Notes: generated by a model not told the origin, from the letters alone. Shown: positions 7,771-17,466, counted from the stretch's first letter. The stretch: 37,548 nucleotides of DNA from Bacteroidales bacterium UBA1680 (GCA_002320605.1 DCKG01000012.1:1-37548); one strand, 5' to 3'. Made by a program: numbers and translations.

Positions 7771-8179
7771 GATTGTAAAAATATGGTTTGACGGCGAATG
7801 GCTGTACGGCCTTGGAGATGATGGTAAGACCTATCGTCAGTCCCTTCTTTGGTATAAGAATCTTTTGCATGCCACAGAAGAACAGAGGCAGGAATACGAA
7901 ATCAGCACGATAGGCATACATTGGCACAAACTTAATGAGGATGTCAGTTTTGAAAGTTTTACTTATGAAGAAGCTGAGCCTTCCGCATTTCAAAGGTTTT
8001 TCCTTGAGCACCCTGAAATCAATATTGCAGAGTTCTCAAAGGGAATCGGCTTAAATCCGTCTCTAATGAGAAATTACATCAATGGTTTTAAGAAGCCTTC
8101 AAAAGAGAGAGAAAAACTGATACTTGACCGTATCCACGAATTGGGAAACATCTATATTAAGGTCTCTTTTGCATCATAA
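7763..8179 (+). CDS. DUF2442 protein with C-terminal helix-turn-helix
   Basis: A 138-residue protein starting at the ATG at 7763, inside the 3' end of the DUF4160 gene. The N-terminal part (1-72) is the DUF2442 fold, with the typical block YRQSLLWYKNLLHATEEQRQ and then IGIHWHKLNEDVSFE. The C-terminal part (about 83-125) looks like a Xre-type helix-turn-helix: INIAEFSKGIGLNPSLMRNY followed by INGFKKPSKER. A DNA-binding tail is what an antitoxin that represses its own operon would have. That role is inference from gene order and domain type; no operator was identified. Confidence 0.75.
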   Translation: MNKIVKIWFDGEWLYGLGDDGKTYRQSLLWYKNLLHATEEQRQEYEISTIGIHWHKLNEDVSFESFTYEEAEPSAFQRFFLEHPEINIAEFSKGIGLNPSLMRNYINGFKKPSKEREKLILDRIHELGNIYIKVSFAS

Positions 8180-8203
8180 AATGGCCAGAAAGGGTTTTTT
8201 CGT

Positions 8204-8211
8204 TAAATTTG
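8204..8211 (+). promoter_or_regulatory. Possible -7 box of the alkaline phosphatase gene
   Basis: TAAATTTG at 8204-8211 matches the Bacteroidales -7 consensus, but I find no TTTG at the normal distance upstream. The start would fall near 8218, only about ten bases before the ATG. Confidence 0.3.
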
Positions 8212-8228
8212 TAGAAAAATAGCATTTA

Positions 8229-9326
8229 ATGAAAAAATTGATTCTGGTTCTGTCTGCGGCGTTATTGCTTGTCAGCCAGGCGTATTCGAAAGATAAGGCT
8301 CCAAAGGAGGATAAGGTTAAGAATGTGATCGTGTTCATCGGTGACGGAATGGGCCTCGGGGCGGTTTCTGCATGGATGGTTGACCAGAATTACGCAATGA
8401 CATGCTTCGACAGGGCTCAATTCGTTGGATTGTGCAAGACATATTCCAAGAACAATAGGGTCACCGACTCCGCTGCTTCAGCCACGGCTCTTGCTACAGG
8501 AAACAAGACGAACAATGGAATGATAGGGATGCTCCCCGATGAGACAAAGGTTCAGAACCTAACTGAATATGCCAAAGCAATGGGGAAGTCCACGGGAATC
8601 GTCGTTACGTCTCACGTAGTTGATGCCACGCCGGCTGGATTCATAGCACATCAAAAGTCAAGGGACGACAGAGACGAAATAACAGAGGAGCTGGTTGAAT
8701 TTAAGCCCGATGTATTAGCAGGCGGGGGGAGGAAATATTTTGAAAGGAACAAAAGCAAGAATGGCAGATCTCTATTGGAAGAAATGAAGGATGCGGGTTA
8801 CGCCTATGTGGAGACCCCTGAGGATTTTGTTGCGACCTCTAAGACACCAGTGCTTGCATTGTTTGCAGACGGCTCATATTCGATGGCCATTGACCACGGC
8901 ACTGATTATCTCTCGGATGTCACCTCTCATTCAATCGATCTCTTGGACGATGACAAAAACGGCTTTTTCCTGATGGTTGAAGGTTCTCACATAGATCATG
9001 CAGCGCATGCCGGAAACGCTGAGCAGCTGATGTTCGAGATGGAAGAATTCGATAAGGCGGTTAATTCAGCATTCGATTATGCCCAGACGCATGATGGGAC
9101 GCTGGTAATCGTGACGGCTGACCATGAGACGGGGGCAGTCTATGTTCTTTCGAATGACAAAGATTTCACGAAAGGCGAGAGTGGAGTCACTGTTGGATTC
9201 GCCACAGGCAGTCATACAGCCTCATTAGTGCCTCTCTATGCCTTCGGTGCCTCTGCGTACAAGTTCAGCGGCGTAATGGAGAACACCGATGTCTGCAAGA
9301 GAATAATGGCAGTGCTGCAAAAATAG
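8229..9326 (+). CDS. Alkaline phosphatase (PhoA family), secreted
   Basis: A metal-dependent phosphomonoesterase, 365 residues including a signal peptide (about 1-20, ending QAYS), so it acts in the periplasm or outside. The first metal-binding Asp39 is in FIGDGMG. The nucleophile Ser81 is in RVTDSAASATALATG. Further zinc ligands are Asp256 and His260 (SHIDHAAH), Asp298-His299 (TADHETG) and His329 (GSHTASLVPLYAFG). All key residues are present. The protein is shorter than E. coli PhoA, as in many Bacteroidales homologues. It releases phosphate from organic esters. No Pho-box was recognised upstream. It ends 14 bases from the converging amidase-like gene. Confidence 0.93.
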   Translation: MKKLILVLSAALLLVSQAYSKDKAPKEDKVKNVIVFIGDGMGLGAVSAWMVDQNYAMTCFDRAQFVGLCKTYSKNNRVTDSAASATALATGNKTNNGMIGMLPDETKVQNLTEYAKAMGKSTGIVVTSHVVDATPAGFIAHQKSRDDRDEITEELVEFKPDVLAGGGRKYFERNKSKNGRSLLEEMKDAGYAYVETPEDFVATSKTPVLALFADGSYSMAIDHGTDYLSDVTSHSIDLLDDDKNGFFLMVEGSHIDHAAHAGNAEQLMFEMEEFDKAVNSAFDYAQTHDGTLVIVTADHETGAVYVLSNDKDFTKGESGVTVGFATGSHTASLVPLYAFGASAYKFSGVMENTDVCKRIMAVLQK

Positions 9327-9340
9327 TTATAGGAATATAT

Positions 9341-12300
9341 TTACTTCTCGAAGAAGGACAGCACTGCTGACATTAGCGACATGCGTCCTTCTTCTTTTTT
9401 GATAGTCTCTAACGGGAAGCCGACACAAACGGTCTTATAGCCCTTCCCATTGAAGCAAATGGCGGCAGAAATTTCTGAATCTGAATATTTTAATATGCTG
9501 CTGGCATCTTTTGACGCAGGCACGATGCCGTCCGATTGCTCCGCGCAATAGATTTCCTGATTCATGGAATTGTAATAATTCAGGTCGCCGCAAATCTTAT
9601 TCAGCCTCAAGGAAGAATTTCGCTGAGCCATAAGAGATGCGCTCCTCGTCGCATGGTCGGAAATCTGCCTGTAACCGAGCACCGTCTCGACGAACGAGCG
9701 AGTGTCGGCAGAATAAGCGCTGTCTATCTGCAGAGGATATATTCGATCCCAGACATCAGTCCCAATCCTGGAACCAGTCACGAGAATGTTCTTTCCAGCC
9801 TCAGAGCAATTCTTCAATGCGCTCTGTAGTCCGGTAGGGAACACCTGATATTTATTCGGCACGTGGCCGTTTCCTACCATAGTCGTGATCTGTTTTCCGC
9901 AAAGCAAGTCAATCGCGAAATCATCATCGGCAAGGGCATTATCGCTCTGGAATGCTGCAGTAGAGACGCTGTGGAAAGGATAGCCTGCTGCCATGATAGC
10001 TTTGCCGTGAATGTAAGCGAAGTCGAACGTGTTGCCAGGCACCACCGAGCCGGCCTTGTCGGTGAATGATGCACCGAACCCGGGATTATCATCGTCCAGC
10101 CACGGCAGAGAGCGCCTATATTCGAACTGCTCGCCAATGAAATTTATTTCTTTGATATATGGAACCCCCGCATCTATGTCGTTACGGAATCCAGCATATT
10201 CAGGAAAATCGAACCATGCGGGAGCAGCGACTCTAGTGAAATTGTTCACCACCATCACTGTCTTGCCTTTTGCATATTTCGGCACGCCTATGCTTAACAC
10301 TTCGGATGGGAAACTCTTTCCGCCATCGTTGAAAGCCTCGACCTTGTAACTATAGATATGCCCAGGCTCGATGTCTTTAATGACTGAAATCTTGCTGCCG
10401 GAGGCCTCAACGACAGTGCCAGCATCGAATGCGCCATCGTCTATCCTAGTGTAAAGAATATATCCTGCTGGATCCGCAGTGGCTTCAAGTGAGTCTGTCG
10501 TAGGCTTCCAGCTTATTTCAACGTGAGCCTTGCCCGCCCCCGACATATTCTTGAAAGATGTCGCTAGGGAGTTTACTGGCAGCGGCTGAACCGCATAATT
10601 GCAGCCATAGCGGTTGCTGAGGTATTTCAACATTCCTTTGTATATCGCTCGGCTCACCGTGAAGCGGAATGAAGGATCCAGTCCGTATTTCATGTCTGCG
10701 AAATTCTGGTGCGAGAGCATTTCCAGAAGCATGGCTGGCACAGTCGTAGTGCGGGACTCGCTGTAAGAACGGTCCCAGAGTCCTCTTCTTGTCCAGGCAG
10801 TATCGTATTTGGCTCTGATGTCATTTACTATCTGCGTCTGGGCGAAATCGCAGAGCATCCTGGCTTGCAAGCGTCTTTCTCCGTTAGGCAGCTTGTCGCT
10901 TCCATCTGCCTTCAATGTGTAAATAGCGAGAGTCCCGACGATTGAGTCGTTCGGGTAAGTTCCGGCATCGGAGTGAAATGCGAAAGATAAATCGATGGGT
11001 ATTCCTAACCCTTCTCCTTTAGGGTTCGTTCGCGAACCTCCGCTCATCCATGCTACCCAGGCACCTCTGTCGGCATAATCAGAAGTATAATCGTCTTCGT
11101 GCAGCTGCAGCAGGGTAGAGTCGGCCCCAGCCCACTGCATCCAGTAAAACGCACCCTCGGCATAAGACGGCATGCCCGATGTGACATATTCAGGAGCCAG
11201 CACATCCTTCGGCCCTCTGGCAATTTTCCCCATCCCTCCGCCAATCCTCACCGCATCTGCCGTTAATGCAGCGTTACGAGGTATTTCTCGGTCTTCTGGA
11301 ACTTCGGCATCCAGCGTCACGGAAGCATCTTTTCCTTTCTTGAAAGGGAATGTCCCAATGTAGATCCAAGTGCCGCCACCGATCTTCTGATTCACGTAGA
11401 ATTCGGTGGAGCCACCAGCGTGATTCACCGTGTAATGAGCGCAAGGGGTGCTGTTAGGCAATGATTTATAAGAAATGTAAACGGCGTATTCGCCAGTTTC
11501 CGGTATGTCTGGAGTCCAGATGGCTTTCGCGTCTTTCTTGCATGAAACCCCTCTTGCAGTGCCCATCCTGAAAGGGTTTTCGACTCCTGTGTACACGGCC
11601 TGCGCATCTGCGAATCCAACGCCGCAATCATCCCAATCGCCCTTTTCTTCGTAGCCGCCCTCGATACGCATGCCCTCGGCTCTTTCGGATCCGAAAGAGC
11701 GGTCGTTATCCATGATTATCTCGTGACGCTGAATGTCCCTTTCGCGAGGCGTCATGACGTATGCACCGGCATTCTCCAGCATTGGAATCAGGAAGGGCAG
11801 CACGTAGCTCTGAGTGTACATGTCCTCGACGGTCTGGAAAACCGGAGCCCTCTGCCATTCCCAGCGATCTGTCTTTTCCTCATAATAACGTCCATGGCTT
11901 TGCCAAATAGCAATGTTCCTGCCACTAAGGCCTCTACTAAAATGCATCCCATCCTTCTGTTCGATGAATGAATGCTGCGGACGCGGATCCTTCTCAGTCC
12001 TAAAGAGGGAAGAGACTGGCCTGCCATCATTGCCAGAGAGAGGCATGACGTAATCTGAGAGAGGGTTCGTCTCTACGAATATATTGCCTACGGAATAATC
12101 CCTGCAATTTTCTGGAGCCAGCTCGATGAATTTCTCCTTGAACCACTCCACGTCGTCCGCTCTCCATGGATAGTTTCCAGCGCTGGAACTGAATCTAAGA
12201 TCCAGGAACGAATTTCTTCTCGTGACGCGTTTCAGCGCCAGTTCGTTCTTGACTCCCGTCCTTTCCTGCATTAACACCTGTAAGGAATCGCAGGCAGGCT

Positions 12301-12385
12301 TCAACTCTCTGGTCGTCTGAGCTTCCAAGGAGAAAGTGGTTGCCGTGGCTGCGGCAACAAAAAGCATTGTTCTGAGTTTTAGCAT
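9341..12385 (-). CDS. Secreted amidase-like protein with golvesin and FN3 domains
   Basis: A large exported protein of 1014 residues with a signal peptide (about 1-23, ending LEAQ). Residues 155-215 and 400-600 together resemble a zinc-dependent N-acetylmuramoyl-L-alanine amidase of the Amidase_3 type: His164 (WQSHGR), Glu187, His471 (FAFHSD) and Glu555 (LLEMLSHQNF) fit the metal and catalytic positions. A golvesin-type beta domain (about 258-385) is inserted in the middle. A fibronectin type III domain follows (about 618-703), then an alpha/beta domain to the end. Homologues in Bacteroidales are often labelled xanthan lyase, which the sequence does not support. The likely target is peptidoglycan or a similar glycopeptide. 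It lies 120 bases downstream of the ABC exporter. Confidence 0.72.
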   Translation of the reverse strand: MLKLRTMLFVAAATATTFSLEAQTTRELKPACDSLQVLMQERTGVKNELALKRVTRRNSFLDLRFSSSAGNYPWRADDVEWFKEKFIELAPENCRDYSVGNIFVETNPLSDYVMPLSGNDGRPVSSLFRTEKDPRPQHSFIEQKDGMHFSRGLSGRNIAIWQSHGRYYEEKTDRWEWQRAPVFQTVEDMYTQSYVLPFLIPMLENAGAYVMTPRERDIQRHEIIMDNDRSFGSERAEGMRIEGGYEEKGDWDDCGVGFADAQAVYTGVENPFRMGTARGVSCKKDAKAIWTPDIPETGEYAVYISYKSLPNSTPCAHYTVNHAGGSTEFYVNQKIGGGTWIYIGTFPFKKGKDASVTLDAEVPEDREIPRNAALTADAVRIGGGMGKIARGPKDVLAPEYVTSGMPSYAEGAFYWMQWAGADSTLLQLHEDDYTSDYADRGAWVAWMSGGSRTNPKGEGLGIPIDLSFAFHSDAGTYPNDSIVGTLAIYTLKADGSDKLPNGERRLQARMLCDFAQTQIVNDIRAKYDTAWTRRGLWDRSYSESRTTTVPAMLLEMLSHQNFADMKYGLDPSFRFTVSRAIYKGMLKYLSNRYGCNYAVQPLPVNSLATSFKNMSGAGKAHVEISWKPTTDSLEATADPAGYILYTRIDDGAFDAGTVVEASGSKISVIKDIEPGHIYSYKVEAFNDGGKSFPSEVLSIGVPKYAKGKTVMVVNNFTRVAAPAWFDFPEYAGFRNDIDAGVPYIKEINFIGEQFEYRRSLPWLDDDNPGFGASFTDKAGSVVPGNTFDFAYIHGKAIMAAGYPFHSVSTAAFQSDNALADDDFAIDLLCGKQITTMVGNGHVPNKYQVFPTGLQSALKNCSEAGKNILVTGSRIGTDVWDRIYPLQIDSAYSADTRSFVETVLGYRQISDHATRSASLMAQRNSSLRLNKICGDLNYYNSMNQEIYCAEQSDGIVPASKDASSILKYSDSEISAAICFNGKGYKTVCVGFPLETIKKEEGRMSLMSAVLSFFEK

Positions 12386-12505
12386 ATTAATGAAGCATCA
12401 GCTCTCCAAAGCATTCGGGTCTGTGAAAATCCGGTTTTGACGAAACGACGGGGTTCCAGCCCTTCAATGAAAGGCACCTTTATCCTTTTTGTGGTTTTCA
12501 TATTC

Positions 12506-14356
12506 CTAAAGCGCTTGCATGTCATTAAGTTTCCTGTAGAACCCGTTCATGGCCAGCAGTTCATCGTGCTTGCCTCTCTCCACGATTCTCCCCTCGTGCA
12601 TCACTATTATCTCGTCTGAATTCTTGATGGTGGAGAGTCTGTGAGCAATGGCGATGGTCGTCCTGTTGGACATCAGCCTCTCCAAGGCCTCCTGAACTAT
12701 CTTCTCCGACTCAGTGTCCAGTGACGCAGTGGCCTCGTCCAGAATCAGGATAGGAGGATTCTTGAGGATTGCCCTCGCGATGCTTATTCTCTGCCTCTGG
12801 CCTCCGGAAAGCCTGACGCCGCGGTCTCCGATCACAAAATCATAACCTTCATCCTTTTCCATTATGAAGTCATGCGCATTCGCAATCTTAGCTGCCTCTA
12901 TGACCTCTTCCATGGACGCATTCTCGACGCCGAAGGCTATGTTGTTGAATATGGTGTCGTTGAACAGGATAGGCTCCTGATTCACGTTCCCAATCAATCC
13001 TCTGAGGCCTGCAATCTTCAAATCCGTTATGTCAACGCCATCGACTTTGATCGAGCCTTCTTGTGGGTCATAGAATCTAGGAATGAGGTCCACGAGGGTT
13101 GATTTTCCAGCACCAGATTCACCTACGATGGCTATATTCTTGCCTTTCTCTATCTTGAGATTTATGTCGTTGAGGATGATCTTCGAGCCTTCTGGATATT
13201 TGAAGGAAACGTGCTCGATGCTTATGCTGTCATTGAATCCTTTGCAAGGCCTGGCGTCAGCTGGCTCCACGATGTCGTTCTTGGCATCAAGTATCTTGTT
13301 GATTCTCTCAATGGATGCCATCCCCTTAGGAATCGAATAGCTTGCCTTGGCGAATTCCTTGATAGGATTGATGATGCTGTAGAGTATGACCATGAAATAC
13401 AGGAATATAGGAGCGTCGATGTTGGATTTGCCGCTCAGAATCAGCGCACCACCCACGCAAAGCACTATCAGAATCATTACTGTGCCCATGAATTCGCTCA
13501 CAGGATGTGCAAGGGACTGGCGCACCATGACCTTCGCATTCTTCTTCCTCATCCTGTCGGTAACATCATCAAAACGCTTCCCCATCTTCTTCTCCGCAAC
13601 GAAGGCCTTTACGATTCTGAGCCCTCCGAGGGTCTCCTCTACCTGCGACATAGTGTCGCTCCAGAGCCTCTGGACATCCAGCGATTTCTTTTTCAGATTC
13701 CTGCCCACGATGCCCATCACCCAGATGAACAGTGGGGCGAATACGATGGTGAACAGAGTCATCTGCCAGCTTATCACAAGAAGGGCCAGAAAATAGAATA
13801 TTATAAGGATAGGATTCTTGATGAGCATTTCCAGCGAGCCAGTGATCGAGTTCTCGACCTCCATCACGTCACCGCTGATTCTAGCGATGATGTCCCCCTT
13901 TCTCTCCTCGGAGAAGAATCCCAGAGGGAGAGACAATATCTTCCTGTAAATATCCAGCCTTATGTCCCTGACGACGCCTGTCCTGATTGGCACCATTATG
14001 GCCGCAGATCCGAAATAGCAAGCGGTCTTCAAGGCAGTCATGATCATCAGGAACAAGCTGAGGTACACCAGGACCATTATGGGGCCGTAATCTCCTATTG
14101 CTTTTTCTAGATAAAAATAGACGTTATTCATGAATGCGTCTCCCATCTGGAAGATAGGCCTGGACCACACCTGTTCCCAAGGAATGAATGAATACACTTT
14201 CCCTGAGATGCCGAAAAGGATTCGCAGCATAGGGACTATGAGGGCGAAAGAGAATATGTTGAACAGCGCCGAGAAAATATTCAGCACCACCGACCATCCC
14301 AAATATGCCCTGTAAGGCGAAATATATCGCTTTACCATTTTCCAGAATTCTCTCAT
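12506..14356 (-). CDS. MsbA-like ABC exporter (fused membrane and ATPase domains)
   Basis: A 616-residue half-transporter that works as a dimer. Residues 15-335 hold six transmembrane helices of the type I exporter fold. The ATPase domain (about 378-610) has Walker A GESGAGKST (412-420), the signature LSGGQRQR (516-523), Walker B ILILDE (536-541) and the switch His572 (AHRLST). All ATPase residues are intact. The family includes MsbA, which flips lipid A-core, and multidrug or peptide exporters. The sequence alone does not fix the substrate. It starts 4 bases after the M28-like gene ends, so they are co-transcribed. Confidence 0.9.
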   Translation of the reverse strand: MREFWKMVKRYISPYRAYLGWSVVLNIFSALFNIFSFALIVPMLRILFGISGKVYSFIPWEQVWSRPIFQMGDAFMNNVYFYLEKAIGDYGPIMVLVYLSLFLMIMTALKTACYFGSAAIMVPIRTGVVRDIRLDIYRKILSLPLGFFSEERKGDIIARISGDVMEVENSITGSLEMLIKNPILIIFYFLALLVISWQMTLFTIVFAPLFIWVMGIVGRNLKKKSLDVQRLWSDTMSQVEETLGGLRIVKAFVAEKKMGKRFDDVTDRMRKKNAKVMVRQSLAHPVSEFMGTVMILIVLCVGGALILSGKSNIDAPIFLYFMVILYSIINPIKEFAKASYSIPKGMASIERINKILDAKNDIVEPADARPCKGFNDSISIEHVSFKYPEGSKIILNDINLKIEKGKNIAIVGESGAGKSTLVDLIPRFYDPQEGSIKVDGVDITDLKIAGLRGLIGNVNQEPILFNDTIFNNIAFGVENASMEEVIEAAKIANAHDFIMEKDEGYDFVIGDRGVRLSGGQRQRISIARAILKNPPILILDEATASLDTESEKIVQEALERLMSNRTTIAIAHRLSTIKNSDEIIVMHEGRIVERGKHDELLAMNGFYRKLNDMQAL

Positions 14357-14360
14357 AGCC

Positions 14361-15377
14361 TTACATCATTTTTGTTAGCCAATGGAATATTAAGAATATT
14401 CTTTTTTTGAATATGTTGTAATTCAGGGTTTTTGCCGTATCCGAAGGTTTGTTCGTGTTCATCGTTATGCCAGATGTGAACACTGCGCAAGGAACCCCGT
14501 TCTCAACGAAAATCCTTTGATCCCCGACCTTGTCGTGAAACATCCTGGTGAAGCTTTCGCTCCCATAGTAGTTCAGGGCGATGTCCAGCCCAAGCCCGTC
14601 TTTCGCATTGGCTTCTCTGAGGTCCGCCGCGAAACGTCCATTGCTGAGCATGATCAGATAATCCTTTCGCCCCTTCTTGAGAGGAGAGAGCGTGCTTCCT
14701 AGAATGTCAAGCGATACGAAAGCATGAATCTTGTCGGGCAGTATGGCCTCCCCAGTCAAGGGATTTTTCAACTCTCCAGTGGACAGGGCCTTCCATAAGG
14801 CCTCGGCACCAGCGGAGTTGACCTCCCTTGCGTCCAGGGCTACGAAAATCAGATTGTCTCCGTAAGTCCTGTTCAACTGTTTCATTCTCGTGAACATGTC
14901 CGCGAGGCTTGTCATGGCCACCACCCCAGAGGCGTTGCTGTCTGCTCCAGGGTACAGGGTGCCGTTCATCATTCCATAACTGTCGTAGTGCGCAGCGATT
15001 ATCGTGTACAGCTGGAAGTCTCTGTCGCTCCTGCCTGGCATGAACCCGATTATGTTGTGCCCTACGGCTTCTCCTGCTTTGAAAGACTGGCTCCATAGCC
15101 CATTTATAGGCAGCAAGGAATCTTTCTGAAATTTTCTGGCAATCCAGAAAGCCGCTTCTGTGGCGCCCAGCGTCCCTGTGCGCCTGCCATTATATTGAGG
15201 ATCAGTGAGAAACTCTATATTTCTTTGCAACCTGTCTTCTGTTATTATTTTCTCAGCATTGACTCCTGACGCTACCATCTTCCTTTTTTGCTGTGCCTCT
15301 GAAAAATAAGGCCAGGCAGCTAGAATCAGCATTAAGAAAATTTTAGGTAAATTCGTTTTCAAAGTATAATTTTGCAT
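14361..15377 (-). CDS. M28-family peptidase-like protein, key residues altered
   Basis: An exported protein of 338 residues in the M28 zinc-peptidase family. I place the start at the ATG at 15377, which gives a proper signal peptide (about 1-28, ending FSEA); an ATG 30 codons earlier would lie in the divergent promoter. Recognisable positions are His130 (AAHYDS), Asp146 (GADSNASG), Glu185 (LDAREVNSAG) and Asp224 (SLDILG). Two residues differ from active members: the catalytic Glu before the zinc-binding Glu is Arg184, and the last His ligand (normally H-T-x-x-D-T) appears as Asn307 or Asn309 in TMNTNKPSDT. It may be a weakened or non-catalytic member. It leads the operon with the ABC exporter. 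Confidence 0.8.
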   Translation of the reverse strand: MQNYTLKTNLPKIFLMLILAAWPYFSEAQQKRKMVASGVNAEKIITEDRLQRNIEFLTDPQYNGRRTGTLGATEAAFWIARKFQKDSLLPINGLWSQSFKAGEAVGHNIIGFMPGRSDRDFQLYTIIAAHYDSYGMMNGTLYPGADSNASGVVAMTSLADMFTRMKQLNRTYGDNLIFVALDAREVNSAGAEALWKALSTGELKNPLTGEAILPDKIHAFVSLDILGSTLSPLKKGRKDYLIMLSNGRFAADLREANAKDGLGLDIALNYYGSESFTRMFHDKVGDQRIFVENGVPCAVFTSGITMNTNKPSDTAKTLNYNIFKKRIFLIFHWLTKMM

Positions 15378-15394
15378 TTTAGCACGAAACTTGA

Positions 15395-15423
15395 CAAAGG
15401 TAGGAAAATTAAAATTATCACAA
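15395..15423 (-). promoter_or_regulatory. Promoter of the M28-like/ABC exporter operon
   Basis: Read on the minus strand, TTG (15423-15421), an 18-base spacer and TACCTTTG (15402-15395) match the Bacteroidales promoter pattern. Transcription would start near 15390, about a dozen bases before the ATG at 15377. This supports the shorter start chosen for the M28-like gene. Confidence 0.5.
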
Positions 15424-15432
15424 AAAATATAT

Positions 15433-17466
15433 ATGAAAAGGTTTGCCTCTGCTGCACTGTTCATCATATTGTCCGCATTCTCTGCTTTGGCTCAGTACGA
15501 CAAGGACGTTTTCTCTTTCAGAGGACGTTCGGCCTTGTCTGAGGGCAGGTATTCCGATGCCATATCGAACTTCAACGTCTTGGCTCGTCTGGATTCCACG
15601 GATTGCTGGACATTCTTCTACAGAGGCATAGCAAAGTACAATCTGGGTGACATCAGAGGTGCCTACGCCGACTTCAACAACTCAGTGCGGCTGAATCCTG
15701 TCTTTACTAACGGCTATCATTTCAGAGCAATCACGCAGAGCCGCATGGGCAAATACGACGATGCCCTTGCAGATTTGCAGCATGCCATAGAGCTAAGGCC
15801 TGGGATGACGGGCCTGTATTTCAGCAGGGGCGTGACATATTTCCTTGCCCAGCAATTCGATAATGCCGTGAAAGACTTCGACAGGTACATCAAGAAAGAG
15901 CCAAAGGACCCATCCGCTTTTTTGAATCGCGGCGCTTCATACCTATTCTTGAAAGATACTACGAAGGCTCTCGAAGACTACAACAAAGCTATTAAGCTGG
16001 ACAGATTCGACCCGGAAGGCTATATCCGCAGGGCTCGCGTCTATGCCTTGCAAGATAAATACGACGAAGCCATAACGGATTTGAATAAGGCCATTTCCCT
16101 AGACACTGCTAACACATTCGCTTATTTTAACAGGGCCATACTCTATTATGACAAGCAGGATTTCAACTCCGCCGTTGCCGATTTCAACCGAGTCCTGAAA
16201 GACGAGCCTGGAAATGCCCTCACCTTGTACAACCGAAGCCTCATCTATGCGCAGGTCGGAGATTTCGATAGAGCTTTGGCCGACATGGATAGGGTTATTA
16301 ATATCAATCCGGAAAACGTGCTTGCTTACTACAACCGGGCATCCTATTTCGTTCAGATGGGCCGTTGGATCGATGCCCTGGATGACTACGACAAGGCAAT
16401 AGAGCTCTATCCAGACTTTGCGAAGGCCTACCTCAACAGGTCTTACGTCAAGAATATGCTGGGCAGGCATAATTCATCAAAGCAAGACTATGACACTGCC
16501 CAAAAGAAGGTTCAGGAATATAGGACTGCGCAGTCGAAAGATTCCACTTCCTTTGCGGACACTACCAAGAAATACAGCAGCCTGCTGGAGCTCGACGCTG
16601 ATTTTGTGAAGAAAGATTTCGAGAACGAACTACTGCAGAACAGGGATATCAACATCCGTCTGCGGCCTCTGTACAAGTTCGAAATTTCTACGGATGCTGA
16701 CAATCAGAGATATGCCCTTAGCCACAGGTACGATAACGCTCTCATTAACAAGTTTATCGCTGACTCAAAGGTGCCTCTGGTCATTTCGAATTCCGACACG
16801 TTGCACCATCCAAGATACAATGACAATAACATTGACAATGAGATATATGGCGACACGAATCTCTCTGCAGGGGACTATGGCAATCTGACAGCTGCCGACA
16901 GGGCTTTCATCAAAGGAATATATTACGTTCAGTCCAAGCAGTATTCAAAAGCTCTGGATGAATATAATTCCGCTGTCGAGGCTTCTACGTCGGGAGGATA
17001 TTCAGACTATTACAAGGCATTCTATAGGATTAACCGAGGAGTGCTGAGGGGTGAAATGATCGATTTCATATCTTCTATCGAGAGCAATGTCCAAACGCTC
17101 ACTATGGATGACCAAGGAACGACGAGGGCTAGGGTGAGGGACCAGGTGAGCAGGTCTTACGACTATTCCGATGCCATAGAGGATCTTACCGAGGCAGCTA
17201 AGCTGCTGCCTGGAGTGCCTTACATCTACTTCGACTTAGGTAACCTTTACTGCCTGTCTTCGAAGTTCGTGGAGTCTGTGGAAAATTACTCGAAAGCCAT
17301 TCAATATTATCCTTATATGGGGGACGCCTACTTCAACAGGGGGCTCGTGCTGATTTACATTAAGGATAAAGAGAAAGGCTGCATAGACCTGTCCAGGGCC
17401 GGCGAATTAGGGGTTGAAGATGCCTATGCAGTCATCTCCAAGTATTGCGGGGAGGAAAATAAGTAA
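15433..17466 (+). CDS. Secreted tetratricopeptide-repeat protein
   Basis: A protein of 677 residues with a signal peptide (MKRFASAALF to ALAQ, about 1-21), so it is periplasmic or outer-membrane associated. About nine or ten TPR units of 34 residues run from about 20 to 350; each has the pattern A-x-x-D-x-x-x-A-I-x-L-x-P and YxNRA/FxRG. A linker without repeats (about 350-480) is rich in Asp, Ser and Tyr. Two or three more TPRs follow (about 480-665). TPR arrays are protein-binding scaffolds; the partner is unknown. I choose the ATG at 15433, which opens the signal peptide. Its stop overlaps the next start (TAATG), so the two are translationally coupled. Confidence 0.85.
   Translation: MKRFASAALFIILSAFSALAQYDKDVFSFRGRSALSEGRYSDAISNFNVLARLDSTDCWTFFYRGIAKYNLGDIRGAYADFNNSVRLNPVFTNGYHFRAITQSRMGKYDDALADLQHAIELRPGMTGLYFSRGVTYFLAQQFDNAVKDFDRYIKKEPKDPSAFLNRGASYLFLKDTTKALEDYNKAIKLDRFDPEGYIRRARVYALQDKYDEAITDLNKAISLDTANTFAYFNRAILYYDKQDFNSAVADFNRVLKDEPGNALTLYNRSLIYAQVGDFDRALADMDRVININPENVLAYYNRASYFVQMGRWIDALDDYDKAIELYPDFAKAYLNRSYVKNMLGRHNSSKQDYDTAQKKVQEYRTAQSKDSTSFADTTKKYSSLLELDADFVKKDFENELLQNRDINIRLRPLYKFEISTDADNQRYALSHRYDNALINKFIADSKVPLVISNSDTLHHPRYNDNNIDNEIYGDTNLSAGDYGNLTAADRAFIKGIYYVQSKQYSKALDEYNSAVEASTSGGYSDYYKAFYRINRGVLRGEMIDFISSIESNVQTLTMDDQGTTRARVRDQVSRSYDYSDAIEDLTEAAKLLPGVPYIYFDLGNLYCLSSKFVESVENYSKAIQYYPYMGDAYFNRGLVLIYIKDKEKGCIDLSRAGELGVEDAYAVISKYCGEENK

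Noticed and set aside
13211..14110. Long open frame opposite the ABC exporter gene (299 codons)
   Set aside because: It lies fully antisense to a gene with all ABC motifs, and its protein shows no domain or sensible composition.
15378..15467. Upstream start of the M28-like gene at 15467
   Set aside because: It would put 30 residues before the signal peptide and run over the promoter and the divergent TPR gene start.
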